Shown here: positions 37,831 to 49,200 of the stretch, piece by piece
Position numbering within the stretch: the stretch's first letter is position 1
Layout: each line of letters opens with the position of its first letter
Assembly: GCA_003117195.1 (NCBI GenBank)
Contig: BDSI01000013.1
Span: 963,146-1,027,145 of the forward strand
Reading direction: 5' to 3'
DNA from: Eudorina sp. 2006-703-Eu-15
Taxonomy: Eukaryota > Chlorophyta > Chlorophyceae > Chlamydomonadales > Volvocaceae
Length of the DNA: 64,000 nucleotides
The notes under the pieces: model-generated
Told to the model about the DNA's origin: nothing
Databases searched by the model: none
The model's input: the letters and a program-made list of their open reading frames with translations, nothing else
Made by a program: the position numbers and the translations under genes

Positions 37831-38015
37831 AAAGACAAGTCCACGCGAGGCTTTGTGTTGCGCAGCAGTCGATGTCCGCACCTTCCCTCTCGTTGTAATC
37901 GTGCATGTGCCTTGACTGGCTCTGGTCCTGCATCCTGCCGTACTGTGTCTTTGGTAGGGGCCTTACTTTTACTGGGTTGCCAACTCATACATCAAATTTC
38001 CAAATACAAAACTTA

Positions 38016-38185
38016 TGAATGAATGAACGTTACAGCGGACCCCAAAGGGATCGACGGTGTATACCAAGGCAAGCCCCAGCAGGCCCCACCGCCAAAGGCG
38101 GCAAGACACCTCCACACCTCAACCGCAATAAACAGACACATCGGGCCATGACCCCACCCAGACAGACCCTGAAGCAAGCAGAGGC
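38016..38185 (+). repeat. TIR element R1, left arm (copy c)
   Basis: Starts TGAATGAATGAACGTTACAG and follows the arms at 6866 and 30657 for about 170 bp before diverging at 38185. No matching right end seen. Confidence 0.75.
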
Positions 38186-41098
38186 CGTGGGTTGTGGATG
38201 TTACAAAGGAGCCCGTGGGTTGTGGATGAGAGCCGAAGCCGGTGGGACGGACCAGGACGGACAACAGCAGGACGGAACCAGGGGTCGGTGGTCAGAACGG
38301 TCCGTCTTAGGGGGTTGCGGTATGGCGCAGCAAGCAAGGTACGGTGCAGAGTCTGCCAGCGCAGGGGCCTGAATGCAGAGGTTGGCCCACCCTCTTGCAA
38401 TCAGGGGGCGGGAGTCGACGAAACCCTGCCAGCCGTCGAACACGCATTGCTTGCATGGGGCTTCATCGCGTGAGGCTACGTGGTGGCACCTGCCAGACAT
38501 CGATGCGTGTGGCAGTGATGTCCTGGTGATGTCCTGGTGTTGGTGTGGGTAAACCCTAAACCCTATACCTGAAACCTGTGTGAGGCTACACCCTTGTGAT
38601 GCGTAGCCCTGCCCCGGCGGCCCGTCCCCCGGGCCCCCCGAAAGGGTTCCGTTCCAGTACCGTGTGACTGTGGCCATGGACCAGTTTACCGGCATGTACC
38701 GCCTGTGCGTGATGGCCACGCTGCTGCAAGCCGACCGCTCGACGACCCCGTTGCTGGATGGCGAGGATGACTGGTGTCGTGGCGCATCGCGGCGGGACCC
38801 GAAGAAGCCGGTGGCTGGGTGCACAGTACCTTCCAAGGTACTGATGACGGTGCACCTGACTGACCCCAACCCAATCTCAGTGGGGGCGCACCCGAACACG
38901 ATTGTTACAATACTGTGTGCCAAAGGCCCTTCCATGTTACCATGAGATATTGTGGAAGTGCGCAAGGCCCTCCGTTCAGGTGTGCTTGTGCAATACTGTT
39001 ACTCCCTGCACCCTGCTAATCCGCCTATACTGCCCAAATGGGTGATAATTAATGGAGCAATGCAAAAAGACAATCATATGTGAAGCGCGACCGTGCGGAT
39101 GAATGCAGGCAATGTTTCTGAAGCTAACCTCGCTTTATAAATAGATACGATTTCACAAGTGCGTGACGACTAACAACCGTGATGAGGAACATTGCTTGCG
39201 TCGTCATTATCTGTGCGATACGAATAGAAAATAAGAAGCAGGACAGCAGTATGCCTCCCGTTTCGACAAAGGGTCACATTCACATATTCCGATAAAGGAA
39301 AGGAAAGGATTTATGTGCGACACATGGTACGACACGCCCGTGACACGACAGCACAGACGTTGCATGTGTGAGTTGTGTGGCATTTCGCACACAACCAAAC
39401 CACCTGCACACAATGACGCACATCCCAAGTCACCGCTCAAGAGAAAACGGCATTTGGCCTGTTGTACAAAGATAACACGCCAGTAACTCGGCCAAGGTGT
39501 CCACAGATGAATGCGCATGACCATGAACGTCATTTTCCACATCTCCTGTTGGGAGGCCATCATCATTCATTTGACGGTTCCTTTCCACGTCCTTTCCAAG
39601 CCTTGCCTTGGCAAACCCAGCCGAGACCACGACCCGCGCCACATCCCCGCGTCTCAGTCCGCGCCGCCGGGAAACCCCCATGTCCCCCGCCCCGTGTCCC
39701 CCCACTCAGTGCCGCGCTCCGATGAATTTGCTTTGCATCCGGCAGCAGTCGTGACCACAGCACCGACACGCGATGCCGAGGGAGTCCGCACAAACAAGCA
39801 AGCTGGTTTGGGGCATGCGAGCAGCGCAGCCTGAGACAGCCCGCGGGCACCCCACGCACAGGGCACAGCCCCCGCGAAATTAAAACATCAACGCGCCACC
39901 CCTAAGGCAGGAGCAACAACAACGCATTGGGATGTATGACCCCTCAGACCCGATCTCGATTCTCAGCCGGCACACAAGCCGGGAGGTGGCGTACATACAT
40001 ACCGGTGGGGCCCTGTGGCCCCACGACAGTGCACCGACTAACCGCGCGACCCTAGAAAAATCCCCTCCGCTAAAAAATAGCGTCCAAACATGTCATGCTC
40101 GTACAGTGGCCGAGCGCCTTTGCAATGGGATTGGGAGTATGTGTACGGTACTTGTGTGCTCGTACGGCGTATCCACACGCGGATCCATACCTGCCTGCGC
40201 CGCTCCTCTGACGTCCGCCCCATGACCACCATGCACACCCGACAGGAGGAAACAAGTAAACAAATCTGTGCTCTCAAACAAAGGATTCATGTATGAAAGA
40301 TCCGTACAAGGACTAGCGTTCAACGGTGCGCGGCTGTCGGTGCGCAGCCGACCAGCAGCCTCAAGCCCCCTCCGGCCCGACACCAGCTACACCGCCCTAC
40401 CCGTCCTCCACCCACCCACGACATGTATCCGCCCACGCGGCCGCGCGACGTAATGTTGTACGACATAACGTACGATGTGGTCACACGCGACGTGCACATA
40501 GGCCTTATCGGCGAGGACCCGCTGGGGCCTCTCCTGGGCTGCGCCGCCGATCGATCCTTTTTTGTGATCCCGATGTACACGAGCCATTCAGTCATTGGTT
40601 AATTGGTTCATTTATTCATTCACACATGCATACACACACATTCATATGCATTCAGACCTTTGTTGGGCGCTACCGCGCCTCTCACACGACCCGCACACCG
40701 CCTTGCCTGCCGATGATCACACCGCATGTATGCGGACACATGACCCTACATCGCCCCCCCCACAAGCCCCTACATCCCCCGGAGTCCTATCCCAGCCAGC
40801 ACTGAGCCAACACACAGACAAACACGGCCCCCCGCCCATCCGCCCTGCCCGCGAAGATTGCGTCCGTTCCGCCGTGTCCCGGTGCAGCATAGCACTGCAT
40901 CCCGGAACGTACGGGCAGCCATAGCGGGGCGGGTGCCGTACTCCGGATGGCGACAAGTAGTGGGCCCGGTACGGCACGCGACCCCCTCCCCACCGTGGCC
41001 ACCTGCAGCCTGTACCCCCTACGTGGGTTCCGCTGTTACACTACGTGGGTGCAGTCAAACCCTAGCCGCCCGCCTAAACACACCCTCGCCTAGAACCC

Positions 41099-41103
41099 TT
41101 ACA
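41099..41103 (-). terminator. Candidate poly(A) signal TGTAA for CAP gene 7
   Basis: TTACA on the plus strand is TGTAA on the minus strand, about 256 nt past the gene 7 stop at 41359. A second one lies at 41036-41040. Motif match only. Confidence 0.35.
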
Positions 41104-41358
41104 CCTTCCCCGTCCCCCATCTCGTCCCTGCTTCACGGATCTGTGGAAGGCGGACCCCTCAGCCTGACCCAACCCGACCCGATCACGCACCGTCGCCCGT
41201 CCGCATCCCGGCGATGCGACCAGCCAGCGGCCCGGAGGCCAGCGCCGAGGCCAGACAGTCCCCCGCGGCCCGGCCGACGGGCAGCAACCACGCGGGGACG
41301 GCCGCGCGCAGAGGTCGGGGCTCCGGCAGCGCCACCGGCAGTGCCGGAGACGGACTCG

Positions 41359-44268
41359 TTACTCGTCTGGGGGCGCACTGAGAGGCAAGACAGAGTCGGC
41401 CTCCACCACGGAGGGCTCCCCGGCTGTGGCGAACCTCATGTCGTCCACATCTTGGTCGCTCAGCTGGAAGCTGGGCGGGTCGCCGCCGCCGTCCCCGACG
41501 GAGGCGGAGCCGGAGGGTGAGGGGGCGGGTGAAGGTGAGGAGGAGCTCGGATCGGCTGCATCCGCGGCTTTGGTGGATAGGGAGCTCGGCGGCAGCGGCT
41601 GCAGCACTGCGGGGCATGGATGGCCGGGAAGCCGGGGAGGTACGGCAGGGAGGAAGTAATACGATGGGGACACGGTAGGCGCCACTTCTCAGTTAACGGG
41701 TGACGGCTGGGCCCACGTCTGCCATTACCGCCACCACCACCCGGTGGCGATGGCGGTGCCGGTGGTGGCGGTGGTGGCAGACAGACATCGCAAGTCGCCT
41801 CACCGTTCTTCAGGTAGTCTATGTCCGTCTGCCAGTTGCCGGGAGGCTTGTAGCGGCACACTATGACCTTGCAGCCCGCCATGGTGACCTTGCCATTGAA
41901 CAGCGTGAGGGGCGAATCCGCGGTGGACATGCCGCACCCGAAGCTGCTGGTGCCCCGCCACACCTGAGAGCGGGGCGGGCGGGCCGGGACAGGCCGGGAC
42001 GGGCCGGGGCGGGGCGGGGCGGGCGATACAGCGGAACAGGTTCAAGGTGAGTAGGTGACAAGCTTACGACGGAGCTTTGAGGATATAAGGATCATCGATG
42101 ACAACGTATGACGGAGGATACGGCAACCCCCAGGCATGTCCCCGTAGTGGCCGCTAACCCTCTGGCCTACGGCCAGCAGTAGTAGCAGAAGTAGCAGCAG
42201 CAGCAGCAGCAGCGACGGCAGCACGCTGACGCGCCCTCACCAGCTGCGTGAAGTGCCCGGTGACCTGCCAGTTGTTGTTGAAACAGGGCATCGGCACATT
42301 CCACTGGAAGAACTGCACCTCCTCGTACCAGCTCTGTACGGCAAACGCGCAGTTCGTCCAGTTGTCCGGCCGGGGGTAGCGCCGCACCTGCCGACACCCA
42401 CACATCCAGTCACACATCCAGCCACCCACCCATGGCCGGGGGCGGTTCACGTCCGTTCTGTTAGGTGCCGTGACAGGTGGTTCGGGGGACAAACAGGCAG
42501 GCAGGCAGGAAGATCGGTTGCTTCAAATCTGCCGTACGCACCAGTATGAGGTTCTCGCCGTACGTCTTGCCCCCCGAGTGCACCAGGGTGCAGTTTGCCG
42601 CGAGCTTCTGCGCATACTGCCGGGAGGCGTTGGCCAGGACCTTATCCCACACCAGCGGCTCGGCCCGGTGGATGGCGCGGTAGTAGTTGGTGGCGTCGAT
42701 CACCGCCCGGATGTCCGAGCAGCCCGACACTGCGTGTTGGTGCGCGTCAGCCAGTTAGTTGGTTTGGAGGACCGAGAGAGGGAGCGTGTCGTGTGCGAGG
42801 GCTGCGTGTGTGCGATGGGGCGGGGCGGGGAACAGGGGAGCAGGTACGGTATGGTGGCTCCGAAGCCCATGTTGTAAGGGGCATTAGGAGTTGGGAGACT
42901 GGGTGGCACGGCACGGAGGCAGCCGTCGCCGCCTCAACAAACACCGTACGGCATTAAAGGGCCCAACAGACGTCGGGTAGCACAGGGCCCCCGGTGAGCA
43001 GGCCGGGCCAATATATCAGCCCGCCCGCGGAGCCACCCTTAATGTGACCGCTGACCATTATTACGGTCTAACTTTTGTGGGCAACAGCCGGAGTCTGCCG
43101 GAGTCTCGGTATGTACGACATGGAAGTGCGCGTCGGTACGATACCGTACCGTTGATTAGAGGTAACGTTGCGTTGTCTGCTGGCGGCGCCGGCGGCGGTG
43201 GTGGCGGCGGCGGTGGCCTGGGGACAGGTGGCGGCGGCGGTGGCGCCGGCGGCGGCGCCGGCGGCCGGGGCGGTGGCGGCGGTGGCGACGGCGGCATAGG
43301 AGGCCGGGGCGGTGACGGCGGCGGCGGGGGCGACGGCGGCGGGGGTCGCGGTGGTGGCCGCGGTGGCGGCGACGGCTGCGGCGGCCGGGGAGGCGGGCGA
43401 ATGGGCGGCGACGGTGGCGGCGGCCGCAGTGACGGCGGCAACGGCCGGGGAGACGGTGGCAGCGGCAATGGCCGGGGCGACGGTGGCGGGGGCTGCGGTG
43501 ACGGTGGCGGCGGCCGCGGCGATGGTGATGGCGGCGGCGGCCGTGGTGACGGTGGTGGCGGCGGCGACGGTGGCGGCGGCGGCGACGGTGGTGACGGCGA
43601 TGGAGAGCTCGGTGGTTGCCGAGGTGAAGGACGCGGCGGCGGCGGTCGGGTGGGACCTGGCGGCGGCCGCGGAGGCGGCGGCGGCCGCCGCGGTGGCGGC
43701 GGCCGCGCCTGCTGCAGCATTCGCGCTGCCCTAGCGCCCAGATCTACGGACGACATGGCCGCATCTGCGAGTCTGAGCCGATGCTGCGCAGCAGTCGCAG
43801 CAGCGGCAGCGGCCGCAGACTGTCGGTCGGAATGGAGCAGCCGATCGGCCGCTTGCCGGAGCTGGGCAAGCGTGTTTCGCCCTTGGTTTCGGAGGATCGC
43901 TGGGTCGATGGTCGTTGCTGAGGTGCGACTGGTGCGACTGGTGCGTGAGGGGTCCTGTGATGGCCCCCCTGAGAGGCGTCGGAGGCGAGGTCTGGCGTCC
44001 GTCACGGTTCCTGCAGAGTACGACAACAAGGCGGAAGCTCAGAGGCGCATCGCCATCAAGCTTAGTCGCTGTTATTGTGCCGGAATGAGAAATCAGTTTA
44101 CAAAATGCGATTCGGCCGATCGATGAACAGATGGGCCGTTGCAGCCTTGCTGGAGCAAAAGCCAAACGTTTGCAACTTACGGTCCTCGGCGCTCGTAAAA
44201 GAATATCCTGTGAGTAGTAGTAGTATGAAGGGGAAAAACATGGCCTGAGTGGTTGCGCAGCGAGTCAT
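41359..44268 (-). CDS. Secreted proline-rich CAP (SCP/PR-1) protein, gene 7, with acidic C-terminal tail
   Basis: Six exons on the minus strand: 44268-44181, 44010-43150, 42729-42542, 42387-42241, 41963-41804, 41606-41359; 1692 nt, 563 aa. The signal peptide is clear (FFPFILLLLTGYSFTSA). Exon 2 starts with a helical, Ala/Arg-rich stretch (QLRQAADRLLHSDRQS, RMLQQA) before about 180 residues of SPPPP/PRPP repeats. The CAP domain (SGCSDIRAV) is the most diverged: the tetrad is kept with Glu (WYEEV), an extra Cys appears (MPCFNNN), and the phase-0 intron follows YGENLIL. Instead of the ten-residue NxT tail, the last exon starts VLQPLPPSS and runs 81 residues through Ser/Pro to an acidic end (QLSDQDVDDMRF, APPDE). 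A competing acceptor near 41377 would give a different frame; I prefer the longer exon because its start mimics the paralogues' VLPN. Confidence 0.82.
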
Positions 44269-46273
44269 CGTCGAATCAATAGAGGTGTATGGTAGATACA
44301 GACGTCAGCCAGTCACATCTATCGACGGGGTATAAAGATAAAATAAATTTACATATGTTATAATACAACACGACAACCCTGATCAGTTGTCCGCACTAAA
44401 TGAGCGCAGCATCTGGAGACCTGTCGGCTGAGACTACAGCCTGGAGTAAATCAACTAAGAAACTGCAACTTGAAAGAAACCTACGGGTTGCTGTTCGTAC
44501 GAGGTACACGGAGCTACGAGCTGTAGCAGTCCTTGGATCCCGCTGGCTGCAACCAAAACGCTGATGGACGAGTTTTTGATGTGATATATGTATAAGTTCA
44601 CCCTACGTTCGGCAAAATTAGAAAACGGGTTTGCACGTCTACGATGCAGTCGGCTGGACTTGATCTGCGCAGGTCTGCGCAGGCCAAGCTGCATTTCACA
44701 GTATCGGATCGGTTTAAATCATATCAAATGTACAAGCGGCACTTTTTTCATTTCGGTGGCGTGCCCGTCGAATGCGCAAAGCGCAGATTAGGCCGCTGCA
44801 ACGCCCGATTGCAGCATAGCTCATCGCGGAGCGAGCGTTTTTTATTTTTGCAATAAGCTGCCTCTAGGATTTTCGTCAGTGGACATTGCCAAGAAGATGG
44901 CCGCCGGAGGCAGCCTGTCTGACTGGCCGCCGGATCGAAATTTCGACCTCCGCACCGTACTTGCCAACCACACGTCGCACTCGTCGCTGGATATGCTGTT
45001 GATATCTAGTTAGATATCTTCCTCCCAGTAGTCTTTCGTTTGCAACCGTTACAAGGTGGATGCGATAGTCTGCGAAGCCCGATGAGCAGACGATACGTGG
45101 CCCCGTGCTTCACCTCTGCTGTCCATCCTTCTCCTCGCCGTTTGTTTGATTTCGTTTGACCGGTATCTTCTGCATGTCGCCAAGAGCCGCTTCTGGAAAT
45201 TCCGCACCACCAGCTTTAATAATCATTAATATTAAGGATATACACTGCGCCCTCACGAACGAGGCGTTCGTGCGGGGTCCTTTGTCCTTTGTGGCTGCAG
45301 CGGCTCGAAACCCCCGACTAAGGTATCCCTTAGGCCGGAGCCGCCACGCGGCCATGGCCCCCTGACCCCATCGGCACCTGGGGCCCTTCGGCACCAGAAC
45401 CTCCTCACAACACGCGACGTGTCCCGCCACGTCCCCCATCCGGGGTAGGGAAAAATGTGCCAGCCCCGCCTCGCCGTACCCACACGTGCCCGTCTCCCTT
45501 GCGCTGCCAAGCCCCCCAACAGGAATGACACAGGGCGGCTTAGGGAAGGCAAAGTAGGCCACACGCAAGCCCGCCAAGCGCCAACCATTCGAAGACGGAT
45601 GTGGCGCCGCGGGAACGAAGGGGGGAAAAGGGTTTCCAGCAAGTCGCGACCCCCGTGAACGTGCAAACAAAAACAAAAACACGACCCGGCCGTCTCAGGC
45701 CGCGAGAGCTGCTAGCGCGTGCAGGTCAGGTTGGCAAGCTGCCCTGGAGCTGAGTGGCAAACAGCAGGGGAGGAGCAAACCCTCCGGCAGCACGCCGCGG
45801 CTGCCACCACCAGAACACAGGCACCGCGAACAGGAAAGGGGGGGTTGCACAGCCCGCCGGCCTGCCTCGGCGTGTTTCGCCCTCCACGTGCCGGCACACG
45901 ACATACGCGTACGGCAGTACGGCAATCGCCCACGTCGGCCAATACCAACACGATAAGTCCCGCACACCCGCTGTGGAGACGCCCGCTCGCGTAATGCATG
46001 TACGGCAACCACGACATTACGGTGCCGTATTTCCATCAACCAGTACAACTCTGCATCCAACCAAACCAGCAACACACAACCAGCACAACTCTGCATCCAA
46101 CCAAACCAGCAACACAACACCAGTGCGCTTCAGCAACAACACCTCCCATGAATGCAGTATACCGTGCATACCAGTGCGGTGAGGGGTGCCAAACTCGTGT
46201 GTCTATGGTGAGTCTTTCTGTATGTGTGTCAGTACGGCAGTGTAGAAGCGGTGTACGGTGGTCGACCCATCGG
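44269..46273. other. 2-kb interval between CAP gene 7 and the helicase
   Basis: The left part is the promoter side of gene 7 (AT-rich near 44330-44360). A fragment of repeat R2 lies at 45043-45060. A 190-codon minus frame (45110-45682) shows no domain I know. A direct duplication of about 43 bp lies near 46040-46110. The right part should hold the helicase 3' UTR. Confidence 0.45.
45043..45060 (+). repeat. Dispersed short repeat R2, fragment
   Basis: CAACCGTTACAAGGTGGA matches only the first bases of the R2 copies, after which similarity stops. Confidence 0.5.
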
Positions 46274-49200
46274 TCACGCCCCCACCTGCGGCCCCTCGCC
46301 TCGTCCCGGTGGTGGTGTGACCGGGACAGGGCGGGCCGCCTGCCGCACCTCCCGCTGTTCCGCCAGCTCTAGCACCTGACGGAACACAGTCGCCCCCGCG
46401 CAGTGGCGACACAGCGGCCGGCCCCGCCACCACACACCCGGCAGCTCCCGCTGCTGCTGCGCCCCCGCCGCCGCTTCTGCCGCCGCCGCCGCAGTCCCAG
46501 CCGTCCCTCCCACCTCCCTCGACTTGCAGACTGCACATGTCTGTCCGTCGGCCACCCGCGGCGGCGGCGGCGCCGCCGCTGCCTGGGGCTGCGAGCCCGC
46601 CGCCGCCACCGCCGCCGCCGCCGCCGCGGCGGCGGCGGCACCGGCTTCCGCCGCAGCTGCGGCCCTGATGCCCGCTGCCTTCGCCGGGCTCTCCCACAGA
46701 TATCTGCGGGGTGACTTGAGAGCGGCCGCGTCGTCATCGGGCACGTCACGTGTGGCAGTAGCAGTAGCAGCAGTAGCGGCAGCAGCAGCAGCACCCGCAG
46801 CGGCGGGTACCGCGTCCGCATCTGAATCCTCCTGGGAGCGGGGGCGGCGGCGGTCACCGCCGCCAAGTCCAACGACCAACGACCCGGCGGCTCCGGAACC
46901 GGGCGCCGTCGGCTGGGTGCTCGGCGGCGTGGCGGGAGCAGCTCCTGGCACCGTCGTGGACAACATGCCGGACGGCAAGGCGGAGGGCGAGCCGCTGGCG
47001 ACTGCGGCAGCGAAGGCGGGACGCAGCTGGCGGACAGGCGTCCTCGGCTCGCCGCCGCCGCCGCCGCCGCCGTCGCCGCCGCCGCCGGCGTCGCTGCCGC
47101 TGGGACCGACTGCAGCCGGCGGCGGGCTGCGGGGCGGCGAACCGGAAGGTGACCGCTCCTGCCGCTGCTGCTGCTCCTGCTCCTGTCGCTGCTGCTGCGA
47201 CGGTACCGGCTGCTGAGGCGGTTGATGTTGTGCAGGAATCTGTTATTCCACGAACCATCGGAAGTTCGGAACCACACGCACGCAGGCAGGCAGGCAGGTG
47301 AAGTAAACGGCGGACGGGGGGCAGCGGTGCACACTGTGTTGGTTCACGGATTTGGTGTGCCTTGGTCACGAGCGGGATGGGGTGGAGGGTTCCAGGAAGC
47401 GGAGCGGACAAGAGGTGTGTAGCACGTCGCCATTCCCACCCCTGGGTGCGGGTGCGGGTGCGGGGGGTTGCCACCCACAGTGCCCAGAAGACCGTTGTCC
47501 TGTCCGGTTTAAGAGGGGCAGGTTCAATTGGCTCCCACCTTTGACCCCCCGTTGACAAAACACCGAACACCAAACCGAGCAAGCTGTACCCCTCCGACAC
47601 ACACCGGGGCAGCGCCCCGCCTGGACCGAACTGCGCTCTCCTCGCCGCCCCACGCACCCACGCACCACCCACCTGTTCTTCTTTTCAACACACACCCGTC
47701 CCCAACATACAGACCCGCAACCGCCCACAGGCACCCACGCAGCTACAGTGCTACCCACCTGCAGCTGCACGTGCTGGCGGTGCAGCCCCAGCATCAGCCG
47801 CGACAGGTCCCGGTTGAGCAGCAGCACCCGCTTGGCCCGGCTGGCGGCCACGTAGACCGCGTTGAGCTCATCGACCAGGGAGGGCGAGTTGCGGCAGCGG
47901 GACAGGTACTCGATGCCCGCCGTGTCGGTGGGGCTCTGCGCAGGCCGCAACCGCAGGGGAACACCCAGGCGCGAGGGGGCAGCGGCACCGGCACCGCCGC
48001 CACCGCCATCGTGACGCCGAGGGGGGGAGAGGAGGGCAAGGCGGACGTCGCAGGGCGGGCGGGTGGGTGGGTGGGTGGGTGGGTGGGTGGGTGGTATGGG
48101 AAGTTAATAAACCCGGACGGGGTGGGGGTTGCGCCAAGGGTGTTGCTCTGTTATAACGTGCTGCTGTGTGGACAACGGCACTAAGTGACCGAGCAGCAAG
48201 GACCGATTTCAAAGACAAGCCAGCCCCAGACGAAGAAGCGGCGCCCGGACGACCCGGCTTCGATCCCCGCCGGGAGCGGCTCGTCGGTCGCCACGTCCAT
48301 TCCCACGTACGGTAACTCCCAACAACCCACCAGCTGCACGAAGTCCTCGGCCAACTGTACGACATCCCCCTCCCTGCCCTTCATCTTGTGAGCGGTGGTC
48401 AGGTAGTAGTCGGCGTCCCGCCAGGAGGGGCGCTGCGGGGCGCGGGGGGCGGGGGAGGGGAGGGGAGGGGCGGGGGGTGGGGAGGGGAGACGTGGTTGTG
48501 CGTGTGTCTTTCGGGTGGTGAAGTGAAAACGGCCTCAGACACACCCAGCACGGGGGAGGGGGCGAGAAGACGGGCGACGGGGTCAAACCCTAGACCCATG
48601 TTAGTCGCGATATCCTTTCCTCCAACTCTCTACCCAGTCGCCCCCGCCCCCTCTCCTCCTCCTCCCGCCCCTATCCCCTCCCCCTACCCCCTCCTCCCTC
48701 CCCTATCCCCTCCCCCTACCCCCCCTACTCCCGCCCCTATCCCCTCCCCCTCCTTCTCCCCCTCCCCCTCCCTCTCCCCCCTCCCCCCCTCCTCCCGCCC
48801 CCCCCCCTCCTGGCCCTCACCAGCCCCGTCCTGATGGTCTCCACGATCCGGTGCACATCCGCCCGCGGGTCCTCACCGCGGAGGTCGTCCACCTGCGGCC
48901 CCCGGTGCCCGTCAGGAAGGAAGGAAGGAAGGACCGGGGGGAGGGGGGAGGGGAAGGGGAGGGGGAGGGGTGCAAGGAGGGCAGGTCGCGCTGTCTTAAC
49001 GGACATCACGGGCCGGGGCCGGGGCCGGGCAGCAGCACAGCACTGTAGCAGGCGGGGGTGGAGTAGCTCTGGAGACCACCCGCCTGGAGGGCGGTGTTGC
49101 CTGTTGCGGCGCCGGAAGGAGCTCGCGGCCACAACACGTCGGCGGCAACTGCCTGCGGTTGACGCAGTGGCCCTCCTCCCTGGGGCGCTACCCCACGCGG

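Larger units (their letters stand above)
35223..41358. other. 6.1-kb tail-to-tail interval between CAP genes 6 and 7
   Basis: It should contain the 3' UTRs of gene 6 (TGTAA at 35826-35830) and gene 7. The rest is repeat-rich: a 56-bp duplication (36398-36509), an R2 element (37731-37830) and an R1 left arm (38016-38185). A perfect Pol III box-B-like GGTTCAAATCC lies at 37573-37583 without a convincing box A. A 93-codon plus frame at 38664-38945 has fairly coding-like composition but no domain I know. Confidence 0.45.

Noticed and set aside
38548..38570. Telomere-like CCCTAAA units
   Set aside because: Only about two imperfect units, too short to be more than chance or a tiny interstitial remnant.
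41133..41378. Alternative last exon for CAP gene 7 (acceptor near 41377, reading VRPQTSNESV)
   Set aside because: It gives a long Gly/Arg-rich tail with no acidic or glycosylated end. The acceptor at 41607 yields VLQPLP, closer to the paralogues' VLPN, and a protein-like tail. Kept only as an alternative.
43044..44126. Long glycine-rich open frame on the plus strand
   Set aside because: It is the antisense of the proline-rich exon of CAP gene 7. CCN-rich coding DNA automatically gives open GGN frames on the other strand. The same applies near 10820-11230, 17789-18565, 26620-27222 and 32487-33629.
45110..45682. 190-codon minus-strand frame between CAP gene 7 and the helicase
   Set aside because: No recognised motif. 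Composition follows local GC content, and competing frames of similar length overlap it.
48181..48330. Helicase frame reading through intron after DFVQL to a stop at 48181
   Set aside because: Splicing at GTGGGT (48330) to 47935 restores the expected spacing to the final helicase motif NAVYVAASRAK. The read-through would lose that motif and the zinc pair.
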